A stretch of DNA of 64,000 nt, from positions 62,001-126,000 of the forward strand of contig NZ_JACWUO010000002.1 of NCBI RefSeq assembly GCF_020857975.1, in the 5' to 3' direction. The position numbers were made by a program, and so were the translations under genes. A model generated the notes under the pieces. That model was given only the letters and a program-made list of their open reading frames with translations, searched no databases and was not told the DNA's origin. Source of the stretch: Stenotrophomonas rhizophila. Its GTDB lineage: Bacteria; Pseudomonadota; Gammaproteobacteria; Xanthomonadales; Xanthomonadaceae. Position 1 is the first letter of the stretch. Every line of letters starts with the position of its first letter. Positions 36,741-46,618 of the stretch are shown here, piece after piece.

Positions 36741-39122
36741 TCAACCGCGGATGCGGGCGTGGTGATCACGCTCCATCGCAGCGACCGCCTCGGCCACTAC
36801 CGCATCCACGTCGCGGTCCGTCAGAGTGCGCGACTTGTCCTGCAAAATCAAGCCCATAGCTAAACTCTTGAAGCCCGGCTCGACGCCCTGGCCGACATAC
36901 CGGTCGAACAGGGTGACCTGGCGCAGCAGCGGGCCGACGGCCCGGCGCAGGGTCGTTTCCAGGTCGGCCCAGGCGGCCGCTTCGGGGACCAGGAAGGCCA
37001 GGTCGCGGCGCACCGAGGGGTAGCGCGACAGCTCGCTGGCCCGCGGTATGGCGCGTGCGGCCAGCGGGGCCAGGTCCAGTTCGAAGGCGAATACGTCCAC
37101 GTCGATGTCCATGGCCTTGGCCAGGCGCGGGTGGAGCTGGCCGATCCAGCCCAGGCTGGCGCCGTCGCGCAGCACCTCGGCCGAACGCGCCGGGTGCCCG
37201 TAGGGACGCTGGGAGGGCTGGAATTCCAGCACCGCGCCCGATGCCGCCGCCAGCGACTCCAGGTCGCCCTTGAGGTCGTGGAAATCGACCTTGCGGGTCG
37301 CCAGGCCCCATTGCTGGGGGTCGGCGTCGCCGCAGACGGCGGCGGCCACGCGCTGGGTTTCCAGCGGCGCCGGCTGGCCGTCCCCGGCCTGCGGGTGGAA
37401 CACCCGGCCCAGCTCGAACAGGCGTACCCGGCCGAGCTGGCGCGCGGCATTGCGGCCCAGCGTGGCGACCAGGCCCGGCAGCAGCGACGGGCGCATCACC
37501 GCCAGTTCGGCCGACAGCGGGTTGGCCAGGGCCACCACGTCCTGGTGCAGCTGCCACTGGCCGAGCAGGCCGGCATCGACGAAGGCGTAGTTGAGGGTTT
37601 CCTGCAGGTCGCGGGCGACCAGCTGGCGGCGCACGCTCCGCTCATCCAGCGCGGTTTCGCTGGGCATGGCGATGCGCGAGGCGCCGCCGGGCAGCGTGGT
37701 CGGAATGCGCTCGTAGCCGTGGATGCGCGCCAGTTCTTCGATCAGGTCTTCTTCGATGGCGATGTCGAAGCGGCGGCTGGGCGCGGTGACCTGCCAGCCG
37801 TCGGCGCTGGCGGCCACGTCCATGCCCAGCGCGCGCAGCATGCGCTCCACGTCGGCATCCTTGATCTGGATGCCGAGCACGCGGGCGATCCGCGCGCGGC
37901 GCAGGGCGATCGGCGCGGTTACCGGCAGGTCGGCCTGACGTACCGCCTCGGTCAGCGGCGACGGCGTGCCGCCGGCCAGGTCCAGTACCAGCCGGGTGGC
38001 GTATTCGATCGCGGTGCGCGGCAGCGCCGGGTCCACGCCACGCTCGAAGCGGTGGCCGGCATCGGTATGCAGGCCCAGCTTGCGGCCCCGGCCCATGATC
38101 GCGGCGGGCGCGAAGTGCGCGGCCTCGAGAAACACCGCGGTGGTGTCGTCGGTGACACGGGTATCGAAGCCGCCCATCAGGCCGGCCAGCGCGACCGGGC
38201 GGTCGGCGTCGGTGACCAGCAGGAAGCTGTCGTCCAGCACCACGTCACGGCCATCGAGCAGTTTCAGGGTTTCGCCGGCGCGCGAGCGGCGCACGCCGAT
38301 GCTGCCCTGCAGGGTGCCCAGGTCGAAGGCATGCATCGGCTGGCCCAGTTCCAGCATCACGTACTGGGTGATGTCCACCAGCAGCGACACCGGGCGCACG
38401 CCGCTGCGGCGCAGGCGCTCGGCCATCCACAGCGGGGTGGGCGCGCGCGCGTTGATGCCCTCGATGACGCGGCCGACGTAGCGCGGTGCATCGGCCCCGG
38501 CGGCCAGGTCGATGCTCAGCTCGCGCGCTCCCACCGCCGGCACCGGCTCGGCATGGAACGGCACCACTTCGCTGGCGCACGCGGCAGCCACGTCGAAGGC
38601 GATGCCGCGGATGCTGAAACAGTCGGCGCGGTTGGGGGTCAGCTTGATCTCGATGCTGGCGTCGGGCAGGCCCAGGTACTCCACCAGCGGCTGGCCGACC
38701 GGGGCGTCGTCGGGCAGTTCGAACAGGCCCGAGGCGTCGCTGTCCAGGCCCAGTTCCCTGGCCGAGCACAGCATGCCGTTGGAGTCCACGCCGCGCAGCT
38801 TGGCCGGCTTGATCTTCAACTCGCCGATCTGCGCACCAATCAGCGCCAGCGGCGCCACCAGGCCCGGGCGCGCGTTGGGCGCGCCGCAGACGATCTGCAG
38901 GTGCTCGCCGTGGCCGGCGTCGACCTGGCAGATCTGCAGGCGGTCGGCCTCGGGATGGCGCTGCGCCGAAACGATACGCGCCACCACCACGTGGTCCAGG
39001 CCCGCGCCGAGCGCGGTGACCTCTTCCACTTCCAGGCCGATGGCGGTCAGCACCGCGCCGAGTTCATCGCGCGAGACCGAGGTGGGAACGTGGCTGCGCA
39101 GCCAGTTTTCAGAGAATTTCAT
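36741..39122 (-). CDS. pheT: Phenylalanyl-tRNA synthetase beta subunit
   Basis: A 793-residue subunit of the alpha2beta2 enzyme that charges tRNA-Phe; it binds the tRNA and edits mis-charged Tyr. N-terminal tRNA-binding domain (HPEADRLQICQVDAGHGEHL), B3/B4 editing domain, B5 domain and C-terminal FDX-ACB anticodon-binding domain (RYPSVRRDLAFLV; LTDRDVDAVVAE) are in order. ATG 39122 (MKFSENWLR) is the standard start; the longer open frame from 39206 lies in a REP-containing intergenic segment. Confidence 0.97.
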   Translation of the reverse strand: MKFSENWLRSHVPTSVSRDELGAVLTAIGLEVEEVTALGAGLDHVVVARIVSAQRHPEADRLQICQVDAGHGEHLQIVCGAPNARPGLVAPLALIGAQIGELKIKPAKLRGVDSNGMLCSARELGLDSDASGLFELPDDAPVGQPLVEYLGLPDASIEIKLTPNRADCFSIRGIAFDVAAACASEVVPFHAEPVPAVGARELSIDLAAGADAPRYVGRVIEGINARAPTPLWMAERLRRSGVRPVSLLVDITQYVMLELGQPMHAFDLGTLQGSIGVRRSRAGETLKLLDGRDVVLDDSFLLVTDADRPVALAGLMGGFDTRVTDDTTAVFLEAAHFAPAAIMGRGRKLGLHTDAGHRFERGVDPALPRTAIEYATRLVLDLAGGTPSPLTEAVRQADLPVTAPIALRRARIARVLGIQIKDADVERMLRALGMDVAASADGWQVTAPSRRFDIAIEEDLIEELARIHGYERIPTTLPGGASRIAMPSETALDERSVRRQLVARDLQETLNYAFVDAGLLGQWQLHQDVVALANPLSAELAVMRPSLLPGLVATLGRNAARQLGRVRLFELGRVFHPQAGDGQPAPLETQRVAAAVCGDADPQQWGLATRKVDFHDLKGDLESLAAASGAVLEFQPSQRPYGHPARSAEVLRDGASLGWIGQLHPRLAKAMDIDVDVFAFELDLAPLAARAIPRASELSRYPSVRRDLAFLVPEAAAWADLETTLRRAVGPLLRQVTLFDRYVGQGVEPGFKSLAMGLILQDKSRTLTDRDVDAVVAEAVAAMERDHHARIRG

Positions 39123-39179
39123 GGTGTCACCCTGGTGGGCCGGCGCAGGCGCCTGGGCCGTGATGAATGGTGGTGCGAC

Positions 39180-39204
39180 GTAGAGCCGGGCTCTGCCCGG
39201 CTGC
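39180..39204. repeat. GTAG/REP element between pheS and pheT
   Basis: GTAGAGCCGGGCTCTGCCCGGC forms an 8-bp stem around CTCT. It lies in the 98-base pheS-pheT spacer. Confidence 0.75.
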
Positions 39205-39220
39205 ACGGGTGGTACCGGCG

Positions 39221-40363
<1,143 letters not shown>

Positions 40364-40408
40364 TTACCCACTGCCGTTGCGCGCGAACGGCAACCGCAGG
40401 GGTGGGAC

Positions 40409-40768
40409 TTATGCCGCCAGTGCGCCCTTGGCCTTTTCGGCCAGTGCAGCAAAACCGGCTGCGTCGTGCACGGCGATGTCAGCCAGCACCTTGCGGTCCA
40501 GGGTGATGCCGGACTTGAGCAGGCCATTCATGAAACGGCTGTAGCTCAGGCCGTTGATGCGGGCAGCCGCGTTGATGCGGGTGATCCACAGCGAACGGAA
40601 ATTGCGCTTCTTCTGCTTACGGCCGATGTAGGCGTACTGCTGTGCCTTGATCACGGCCTGCTTGGCAACGCGGAACACCTTGCGGCGAGCGTTGTAGTAA
40701 CCCTTAGCCAGGGTCAGAATTTTCTTGTGGCGGCGACGCGCCTGTACGCCACGTTTTACTCGTGCCAT
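40409..40768 (-). CDS. rplT: 50S ribosomal protein L20
   Basis: A 119-residue early-assembly ribosomal protein. [20 protein letters not shown] and the rest match L20 throughout, including the C-terminal [20 protein letters not shown]. Known to repress the rpmI-rplT message in E. coli. It starts 10 bases after rpmI. Confidence 0.99.
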   Translation of the reverse strand: MARVKRGVQARRRHKKILTLAKGYYNARRKVFRVAKQAVIKAQQYAYIGRKQKKRNFRSLWITRINAAARINGLSYSRFMNGLLKSGITLDRKVLADIAVHDAAGFAALAEKAKGALAA

Positions 40769-40778
40769 GGGTCAGTCC

Positions 40779-40976
40779 TCAGAGGTAGGGAAGCATACGG
40801 TTCAAACGGCCTGCGTCTTCTGCACGAACATGGTTCGTCTGACGCAGATTGCGCTTCCGCTTGGTCGACTTCTTCGTGAGGATGTGGCTACGGTTGGCAT
40901 GGCCAGCCTTGAACTTGCCGGAGGCGGTCTTGCGGAAACGCTTGGCCGCCGCCCGGTTGGTCTTGATCTTGGGCAT
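40779..40976 (-). CDS. rpmI: 50S ribosomal protein L35
   Basis: A 65-residue basic protein, [20 protein letters not shown], with the typical [20 protein letters not shown]. It is the first gene after a 470-base spacer that holds its own predicted promoter. Confidence 0.99.
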   Translation of the reverse strand: MPKIKTNRAAAKRFRKTASGKFKAGHANRSHILTKKSTKRKRNLRQTNHVRAEDAGRLNRMLPYL

Positions 40977-41445
40977 TGCAATGTCCTTGATGATGTTTTG
41001 TCACTGACCAGGGCGGCAGCTTTCGCCACACTTTCCGTCCATGCCCTTGCCTGCTTGTAAGCCCGGGATCCCCAATGGGAACCAGGCCGGTCCTGTTGCT
41101 GGTAAAACAGCGCGCCAGTGGCTGGCGGGTAACCGTTCAAAACAGCGCCCCGAAAAACGCGGCCGCCCATTATGCCTGTGCAACCAGTGAGTTGCAAATG
41201 CTTGATCGGGCTCCGGTTTGGCCGGTGGGCCAGCCGCCGGCGCGGCCACTGCGGCGCCGGGGCCCCGACATTCCTGAACGGACATCGCGCCCGGCCGGCG
41301 CGCGGGCCAGGCCGCGCGCGCGGCACAACGGCAGAAGGCGCCAGACGGCGCCCGTGCCTGCCGCGCGAACCGGACGCCATCGGCTCCGGCGGCGCCTGCA
41401 GCCGGGCATGGCCCCCGGATCTACCACCGCTGGGCCCGAGGCCGG
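40977..41445 (-). other. infC-rpmI intergenic spacer and rpmI leader
   Basis: These 469 bases hold no convincing gene. The part nearest infC is extremely GC-rich with several dyads. A good promoter is at 41169-41197, giving a leader of about 185 bases before rpmI, where an L20 autoregulatory structure would be expected by analogy; I did not verify a fold. Confidence 0.5.
41169..41197 (-). promoter_or_regulatory. Putative promoter of rpmI-rplT
   Basis: On the minus strand TTGCAA and CATAAT are separated by exactly 17 bases. Confidence 0.65.
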
Positions 41446-41970
41446 TTACTTCTTCTTCGGCGCGATCATCATCACCATCTGCCGGCCTTCCAGGCGCGGA
41501 CGGGACTCGATCACGATGTCCTCACCCAGATCGGCTTCGATCCGGCTGGCCATTTCGCGACCCAGTTCCTGATGGCTCATTTCACGACCACGGAAGCGGA
41601 TGTTGACCTTGATCTTGTCGCCCTCTTCCAGGAAACCGCGCATCTTGCGCAGCTTGATCTGGTAGTCGCCTTCATCGGTGACCGGGCGGAATTTCACTTC
41701 CTTGATCTCGACCTGCTTGGTCTTCTTCTTGGCCTCGTTGGCCTTCTTCTGCGCTTCGAACTTGAACTTGCCGAAGTCCATGATCTTGCACACCGGCGGA
41801 TCAGCCTGCGGCTGAATCTCGACCAGGTCCAGACCTTCGTCTTCGGCCATCGACAGCGCTTCGTCACGCGTCAACACACCAATCATTTCACCGTCGCTGC
41901 CGATCACGCGTACGCGCGGCACCCGGATTTCCTGATTCTTGCGGTTCTGTTTGTTGTCAGGGGTACTGAT
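41446..41970 (-). CDS. infC: Translation initiation factor IF-3
   Basis: A 174-residue IF-3 that binds the 30S subunit and checks start codons and initiator tRNA. The N-domain includes [20 protein letters not shown], the linker [18 protein letters not shown] and the C-domain [20 protein letters not shown]. No ATG, GTG or TTG suits the start; an ATC at 41970 with GGGAG eight bases upstream gives the expected [17 protein letters not shown]-terminus. A TTG at 41994 would be an alternative. Rare start codons for infC are known and allow autoregulation. Confidence 0.95.
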   Translation of the reverse strand: MSTPDNKQNRKNQEIRVPRVRVIGSDGEMIGVLTRDEALSMAEDEGLDLVEIQPQADPPVCKIMDFGKFKFEAQKKANEAKKKTKQVEIKEVKFRPVTDEGDYQIKLRKMRGFLEEGDKIKVNIRFRGREMSHQELGREMASRIEADLGEDIVIESRPRLEGRQMVMMIAPKKK

Positions 41971-42033
41971 ATTGCAATCTCCCAGAGGAATCAAACCGGC
42001 CCTGAGCGGATCATCCGCAGGGCCGGGACTTTC

Positions 42034-43938
42034 TTACACGGACTGTTCTGCCTGCAACCGTTCGATGAAGGCCTGGACGGACATGCTGCCCAGGTCTTCA
42101 CCCGAACGCGTACGCACGGCCACGGCGCCATTTTCCTTCTCACGGTCGCCAACCACCAGCAGGTACGGAACCCGCTGCAGCGTATGCTCGCGAATCTTAT
42201 AACCGATCTTCTCGTTGCGCAAATCGGCGTTTACCCGGAACCCTTGATCTGCAAGGGTTTTCCTGACGTCCTTCACGTATTCAGCCTGGGCGTCGGTGAT
42301 ATTGGCCACCACCACCTGGGTCGGGGCCAGCCAGGACGGGAAGGACCCGGCGTGGTGTTCGATCAGGATGCCGATGAAACGCTCCATCGAGCCAACGATG
42401 GCCCGGTGCAGCATCACCGGGTGCTTCTTCTGGCTGTTTTCGTCCACGTACTCGGCGCCGAGGCGGCCGGGCATCATGAAATCGACCTGCATCGTGCCCA
42501 GCTGCCAGGTACGGCCGATGGCGTCCTTGAGGTGGTACTCGATTTTCGGGCCGTAGAAGGCGCCCTCGCCCGGCAGTTCCTGCCATTCCACGCCACAGCT
42601 GCCCAGCGCCGCGCGCAGCGCGCCTTCGGCCTTGTCCCAGGTGGCGTCATCGCCCAGGCGCTGTTCCGGGCGCAGCGCGATCTTGATCTGGATGTCCTCG
42701 AAACCAAAGGTGGTGTAGACCGCCAGCGCCTGCTGGTGGAACGCCGTCACTTCGGCCTCGATCTGCGACTCGGTGCAGAACACGTGGCCGTCGTCCTGGG
42801 TGAAGCCGCGCACGCGCAGGATGCCGTGCAGCGCGCCGGACGGCTCGTTGCGGTGGCACGAGCCGAACTCGCCGTAGCGGATCGGCAGGTCGCGGTAGCT
42901 GTGCAGGCCCTGGTTGAACACCTGGATGTGGCCCGGGCAGTTCATCGGCTTCAACGCGTAGGTGCCCTTCTCCGATTCGGTGAAGAACATGTTGTCCTTG
43001 AAGTTGTCCCAGTGCCCGGACTGCTTCCACAGCGCCACGTCCAGCACCTGCGGGCAGCGCACTTCACCGTAGCCGGTCTTGCGGTACACCCCGCGCATGT
43101 ACTGCTCCACCACCTGCCACAGCGCCCAGCCCTTGGGGTGCCAGAACACCATGCCCGGCGCCTCTTCTTGCAGGTGGAACAGTTCCTGCTGCTTGCCGAT
43201 GCGGCGGTGGTCGCGCATTTCGGCTTCTTCGATGCGCTTGATGTAGGCCTCAAGCTGCTTCTTGTCGGCCCAGGCGGTGCCGTAGATGCGCTGCAGCTGC
43301 TCGTTCTTGGCATCGCCGCGCCAGTACGCGCCGGAAATGCGGGTCAGCTTGAAGGCCTTGAGGAAGCGCGTGTTGGGCACGTGCGGGCCGCGGCACATGT
43401 CCACGTATTCCTGGTGGTAGTACATGCCCATGGCCTGGATGTCGGCCGGCATGTCCTCGATCAGGCGCAGCTTGTAGTCCTCGCCACGGGCCTTGAAGAT
43501 CTCGATGACCTCCGCGCGCGGAGTGACCTTCTTGATCACGTCGTAGTCCTGCGTGATCAGCTCGCCCATGCGCTTTTCGATCGCCGCCAGGTCCTCGGGG
43601 GTGAACGGGCGCTCGGAATGGATGTCGTAGTAGAAGCCTTCGGCGATGACCGGGCCGATCACCATCTTCACATTCGGGTACAACTGCTTGACCGCATGGC
43701 CGACCAGGTGGGCGCAGGAGTGGCGGATGATCTCCACGCCTTCCTCGTCCTTGGCGGTGATGATGCGCAGGCGGGCATCGTGGTCGATCACGTCGCTGGC
43801 ATCGACCAGCACGCCGTCGACCGAACCGGCGATGGTGGCCTTGGCCAGGCCGGCGCCGATCGACTGGGCGACGTCCATGACGCTGACGGGGTTTTCGAAC
43901 TCACGGCGGCTGCCGTCGGGGAGCGTGATCGCAATCAT
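42034..43938 (-). CDS. thrS: Threonyl-tRNA synthetase
   Basis: A 634-residue class II synthetase. An N-terminal TGS domain (1-61, [14 protein letters not shown]) precedes the editing domain with [10 protein letters not shown] (HxxxH) and [11 protein letters not shown]. The catalytic core has motif 1 near [13 protein letters not shown], the zinc Cys in [13 protein letters not shown], motif 2 [14 protein letters not shown] and motif 3 [13 protein letters not shown]. The anticodon-binding domain ends at residue 634. It heads the translation cluster; a Thr leader peptide and terminator precede it. Confidence 0.98.
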   Translation of the reverse strand: MIAITLPDGSRREFENPVSVMDVAQSIGAGLAKATIAGSVDGVLVDASDVIDHDARLRIITAKDEEGVEIIRHSCAHLVGHAVKQLYPNVKMVIGPVIAEGFYYDIHSERPFTPEDLAAIEKRMGELITQDYDVIKKVTPRAEVIEIFKARGEDYKLRLIEDMPADIQAMGMYYHQEYVDMCRGPHVPNTRFLKAFKLTRISGAYWRGDAKNEQLQRIYGTAWADKKQLEAYIKRIEEAEMRDHRRIGKQQELFHLQEEAPGMVFWHPKGWALWQVVEQYMRGVYRKTGYGEVRCPQVLDVALWKQSGHWDNFKDNMFFTESEKGTYALKPMNCPGHIQVFNQGLHSYRDLPIRYGEFGSCHRNEPSGALHGILRVRGFTQDDGHVFCTESQIEAEVTAFHQQALAVYTTFGFEDIQIKIALRPEQRLGDDATWDKAEGALRAALGSCGVEWQELPGEGAFYGPKIEYHLKDAIGRTWQLGTMQVDFMMPGRLGAEYVDENSQKKHPVMLHRAIVGSMERFIGILIEHHAGSFPSWLAPTQVVVANITDAQAEYVKDVRKTLADQGFRVNADLRNEKIGYKIREHTLQRVPYLLVVGDREKENGAVAVRTRSGEDLGSMSVQAFIERLQAEQSV

Positions 43939-44024
43939 GACTGGGCTTTTTCTGGTGGGCCTGCAACGCAGGCCGGGGAATCGAATGGGACGCGGTGGGC
44001 AGCGGCGCCGGGGCGGCCGGCCAT

Positions 44025-44048
44025 AAAAAAAGCGCCACGAAGGCGCCT
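44025..44048 (-). terminator. Terminator-like hairpin in thrS leader (attenuator)
   Basis: On the minus strand AGGCGCC, loop TTCGT, GGCGC and then seven T residues. It lies between the leader peptide and thrS, in the leader of the thrS message, with no upstream gene on that strand to terminate. Confidence 0.75.
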
Positions 44049-44067
44049 GCAGGGCCGTCGGGAGCGT

Positions 44068-44094
44068 TCAGCGATGGGCGGTGGTAGTGCTCAT
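44068..44094 (-). CDS. Putative thrS leader peptide (MSTTTAHR)
   Basis: Eight codons, ATG AGC ACT ACC ACC GCC CAT CGC TGA, include three consecutive threonine codons. The stop lies 19 bases before the terminator stem, the usual arrangement for ribosome-mediated attenuation. No strong ribosome binding site is visible before the ATG, which lowers confidence. If translated, Thr-tRNA shortage would stall ribosomes at the Thr codons and favour readthrough into thrS. A TAAGAT about 60 bases upstream could be a -10 box. Confidence 0.55.
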   Translation of the reverse strand: MSTTTAHR

Positions 44095-44330
44095 GTCGCA
44101 CGCTGGGCCGGCGCGGGGCGCGGGCCACCTTGTTGCCTTGATGGGGATGGGGTGATCTTAAACCAAAGCCCGGCTTTTTTCTCCCGCCCGCACCGTGCCG
44201 TCGCCTGAACGGGCCACTGTGGCGGAGCAAAACCGCAATGCTTACCATGCGCAACACGCCGGACGCGTGCCGGCAACACCTCCCCCGAAGGATCTGCGAT
44301 GGCTCCCGCTGTCCCTGCCACCTGCGCCCC

Positions 44331-44630
44331 GTGCTGAGTTCCACCACCCTGGGCCTGCTGTACTGCGGCACCGCCGGCACCGCCTCGGCGTTCTCCGCGC
44401 TGGCCTTCTACGCCGCCTCGCCGCACTGCCGCTGGCCGCGCCTGCGCCGTGCCGGGCGGCTGGGCCGGCAGATCGGGCTGGTCGCCGCGGCCACCTCGCT
44501 GTGGCTGTGGATGGGCCAACTGGGCCTGGCCACCGGGCTGTGCGTGACCCTGTGCGGCTGGATGCTGACCGCGCTGCTGCTGCCCTACCTGGCGGCATGG
44601 ACGCGGCCGGATGGCGGGGAACGGCGCTGA
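44331..44630 (+). CDS. DUF3325-like small membrane protein
   Basis: A 99-residue protein with three transmembrane segments (LYCGTAGTASAFSALAFY; GLVAAATSLWLWMGQLG; LCGWMLTALLLPYLAAW). The segment LAFYAASPHCRW fits DUF3325, which often accompanies DUF3649 and PepSY proteins in iron-uptake loci. No ATG fits; GTG 44331 is chosen. A 12-codon frame with a GAAGGA ribosome binding site (44299-44337) overlaps this start. The gene overlaps the next by one base (TGATG). Confidence 0.6.
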   Translation: MLSSTTLGLLYCGTAGTASAFSALAFYAASPHCRWPRLRRAGRLGRQIGLVAAATSLWLWMGQLGLATGLCVTLCGWMLTALLLPYLAAWTRPDGGERR

Positions 44631-44893
44631 TGTGGGCCCGTGCCTCGGCCGCGCTGCTGGCCGGTTTCCTGCTCGCCGCCGCGGTGACCGGCCTGGTCGC
44701 CTGGCTGCCGCCGGGCCCATGGCAACGCGCGATCGTGCCCAGTTTGGTCGCCTTCGTCCCGCTGTGGATGCTGGCCGCGCTGTGGGCGTTCAGTTTCCGC
44801 AGCGGCCTGCGCGCGTGGGCCTGGCTGGGCGCCGGCGCGCTGGCCGGGTTCGCGCTGCTGTGGCTGCTGCGCGCCATGCATTGGGTGCAGTGA
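44630..44893 (+). CDS. DUF3649-like membrane protein
   Basis: An 87-residue protein with three transmembrane segments (ASAALLAGFLLAAAVTGL; VPSLVAFVPLWMLAALWAFS; WAWLGAGALAGFALLWLL). Sequence and context between the DUF3325-like and PepSY genes suggest DUF3649. The ATG shares its A with the preceding stop. It precedes the PepSY gene by 10 bases, so they form an operon. Confidence 0.65.
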   Translation: MWARASAALLAGFLLAAAVTGLVAWLPPGPWQRAIVPSLVAFVPLWMLAALWAFSFRSGLRAWAWLGAGALAGFALLWLLRAMHWVQ

Positions 44894-44903
44894 AGGAGCT
44901 TCG

Positions 44904-46484
44904 ATGAAATTCAGTTCGCTGACGCTGCGTACGTTCACCACGCTGCATACCTGGGTTGGCCTGGTGGCCGGCTTCGCGCTGTTCGTGGCGTTCTATGCCG
45001 GCGCGATCACCGTGTTCCACCACGACCTGCCGCTGTGGCAGTCGCCGCACGCGATGGAGCAGCCGGCGCAGACCCTGGACGACGCCCAGCGCCTGCTAGA
45101 CGGCGTGCTGGCCCGGCATCCGCAGGCACGCGCGCATGTCGGCATGACCTTCCCCGGCGCGGAGACTCCGCAGTCGGTGGCCTACTGGCAGGACGCCAAG
45201 GGCACCTGGCAGTTCGCCTGGGCCGACCAGTTCGACGGCAGCCCCACCCCGCCCCAGGCCGGGCTGGCCGAGCTGGTCAACGAACTGCATTACACCCTGG
45301 GCCTGCCGGTGGCCGGGGTCTATCTGATGGGCGTGGTCAGCCTGCTGTACGGGCTGGCGCTGCTGTCCGGGCTGGTGATCCACCTGCCCAGGCTGATGGG
45401 CGATCTGTTCGCGCTGCGCCCGGGCCGCAACCTCAAGCAGATGTGGCAGGACGCGCACAACGTGGTCGGCGTGCTCAGCCTGCCGTTCCACCTGCTGTTT
45501 GCGGTGACCGGGGCGCTGCTGTGCCTGGTGTTGCTGCAGATGGCCGCGCTCAACCCGCTGATCTACGACGGCAAGCTGCTGCAGGCACTGCCGGCGGCGA
45601 TGGATACCGCGCCGATCCGCGCCGCGGCCGGCGAGCCGGTGCGCCCGGGCAGCCTGGCGATGCTGCACGCCCGTTCGATCGCGGTGGCCAACGAGCTGGG
45701 CCAGGCGCGCTTCGAGCCGGCCTACCTGAAACTGGCCAACGCCGGCGATGCCAACGCGGTGATCGAAATCACCGGCGGCGGCGGGGTGTCGCTGGGCCCG
45801 CTGGGCGCGGTGGCGCTGGACGCCAATACCGGCGAAGTGCTGCATACCCAGCTGCCCGGCAGGCGCGATGCCAACCACGCCACGCTGGCAACGGCCTATG
45901 CGCTGCATTTTGGCGAGTACGGCAACGCGCTGGTGCCATGGCTGTACTTCGCGCTCGGCCTGGGCGGGGCGTTCCTGTTCTATTCGGGCAACCTGCTGTG
46001 GATCGAATCGCGGCGCAAGCGCCGCCAGCAGGCGCAGGGCCGGGCCCAGATCAACATGGCGCGGGCCACGGTAGGGGTCTGCATCGGCCTGTGCGTGGCG
46101 GTATCGGCCGCCTTCGTCAGCGTGCAGCTGCTGGAACACCTGGCCCCGGCACACGCCGATGCCGGCATGCGCTGGGCCTGCTTCCTGGTCTGGGGCGGCT
46201 GCGCCCTGTGGGCGGCGCTGCGTGCGCCGTGGCAGGCCGCACGCGAGCTGCTGTGGGCTGCGGCGGTGAGCACCGCGCTGATTCCATTGGTGCATGGCGC
46301 GATGAGCGGGCTGTGGCTGTGGACCAGCGCGCAACGCGGCTACTGGCCGCTGTTCTGGGTGGACGGCGTGGCCCTGGCGATGGCGATCGGGTTTGCGGCG
46401 ATGGCCCGGGCCAGCAGCCGGCGGGCGCTGCATGGCGAGCCCAACAGCGTGTGGGCGCGCGGGAGCGGGCAGGCCACGCCCTGA
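44904..46484 (+). CDS. PepSY-associated membrane protein (iron-regulated type)
   Basis: A 526-residue inner-membrane protein with about six transmembrane helices. The first helix (TWVGLVAGFALFVAFYAGAI) with HDLPLWQSPH following, the core VNELHYTLGLPVAGVYLMGV, the helix pair with HLPRLMGDLFALRPGRNLKQ and MWQDAHNVVGVLSLPFHLLF are typical of PepSY-TM proteins. Conserved His residues suggest haem or reductase activity, seen as siderophore-iron reductases in relatives such as FoxB/FpvG. No TonB receptor is adjacent here. Confidence 0.88.
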   Translation: MKFSSLTLRTFTTLHTWVGLVAGFALFVAFYAGAITVFHHDLPLWQSPHAMEQPAQTLDDAQRLLDGVLARHPQARAHVGMTFPGAETPQSVAYWQDAKGTWQFAWADQFDGSPTPPQAGLAELVNELHYTLGLPVAGVYLMGVVSLLYGLALLSGLVIHLPRLMGDLFALRPGRNLKQMWQDAHNVVGVLSLPFHLLFAVTGALLCLVLLQMAALNPLIYDGKLLQALPAAMDTAPIRAAAGEPVRPGSLAMLHARSIAVANELGQARFEPAYLKLANAGDANAVIEITGGGGVSLGPLGAVALDANTGEVLHTQLPGRRDANHATLATAYALHFGEYGNALVPWLYFALGLGGAFLFYSGNLLWIESRRKRRQQAQGRAQINMARATVGVCIGLCVAVSAAFVSVQLLEHLAPAHADAGMRWACFLVWGGCALWAALRAPWQAARELLWAAAVSTALIPLVHGAMSGLWLWTSAQRGYWPLFWVDGVALAMAIGFAAMARASSRRALHGEPNSVWARGSGQATP

Positions 46485-46618
46485 TCCGGCGCGCGCACGG
46501 CCCTTCCCCTCGCCGGCAAAGCGTTGCCCTGTCAAGCTTTCAGAATTCTTCAGCCGCATTTCCAGCACTTCAGTTGCCGTGCTGGCCTAGTGGGATCCTC
46601 ATCCCGAGGAATCCACCC

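Noticed and set aside
41572..44208. An 878-codon open frame on the plus strand
   Set aside because: Antisense of infC and thrS; repetitive His/Val/Ala composition typical of shadow frames.
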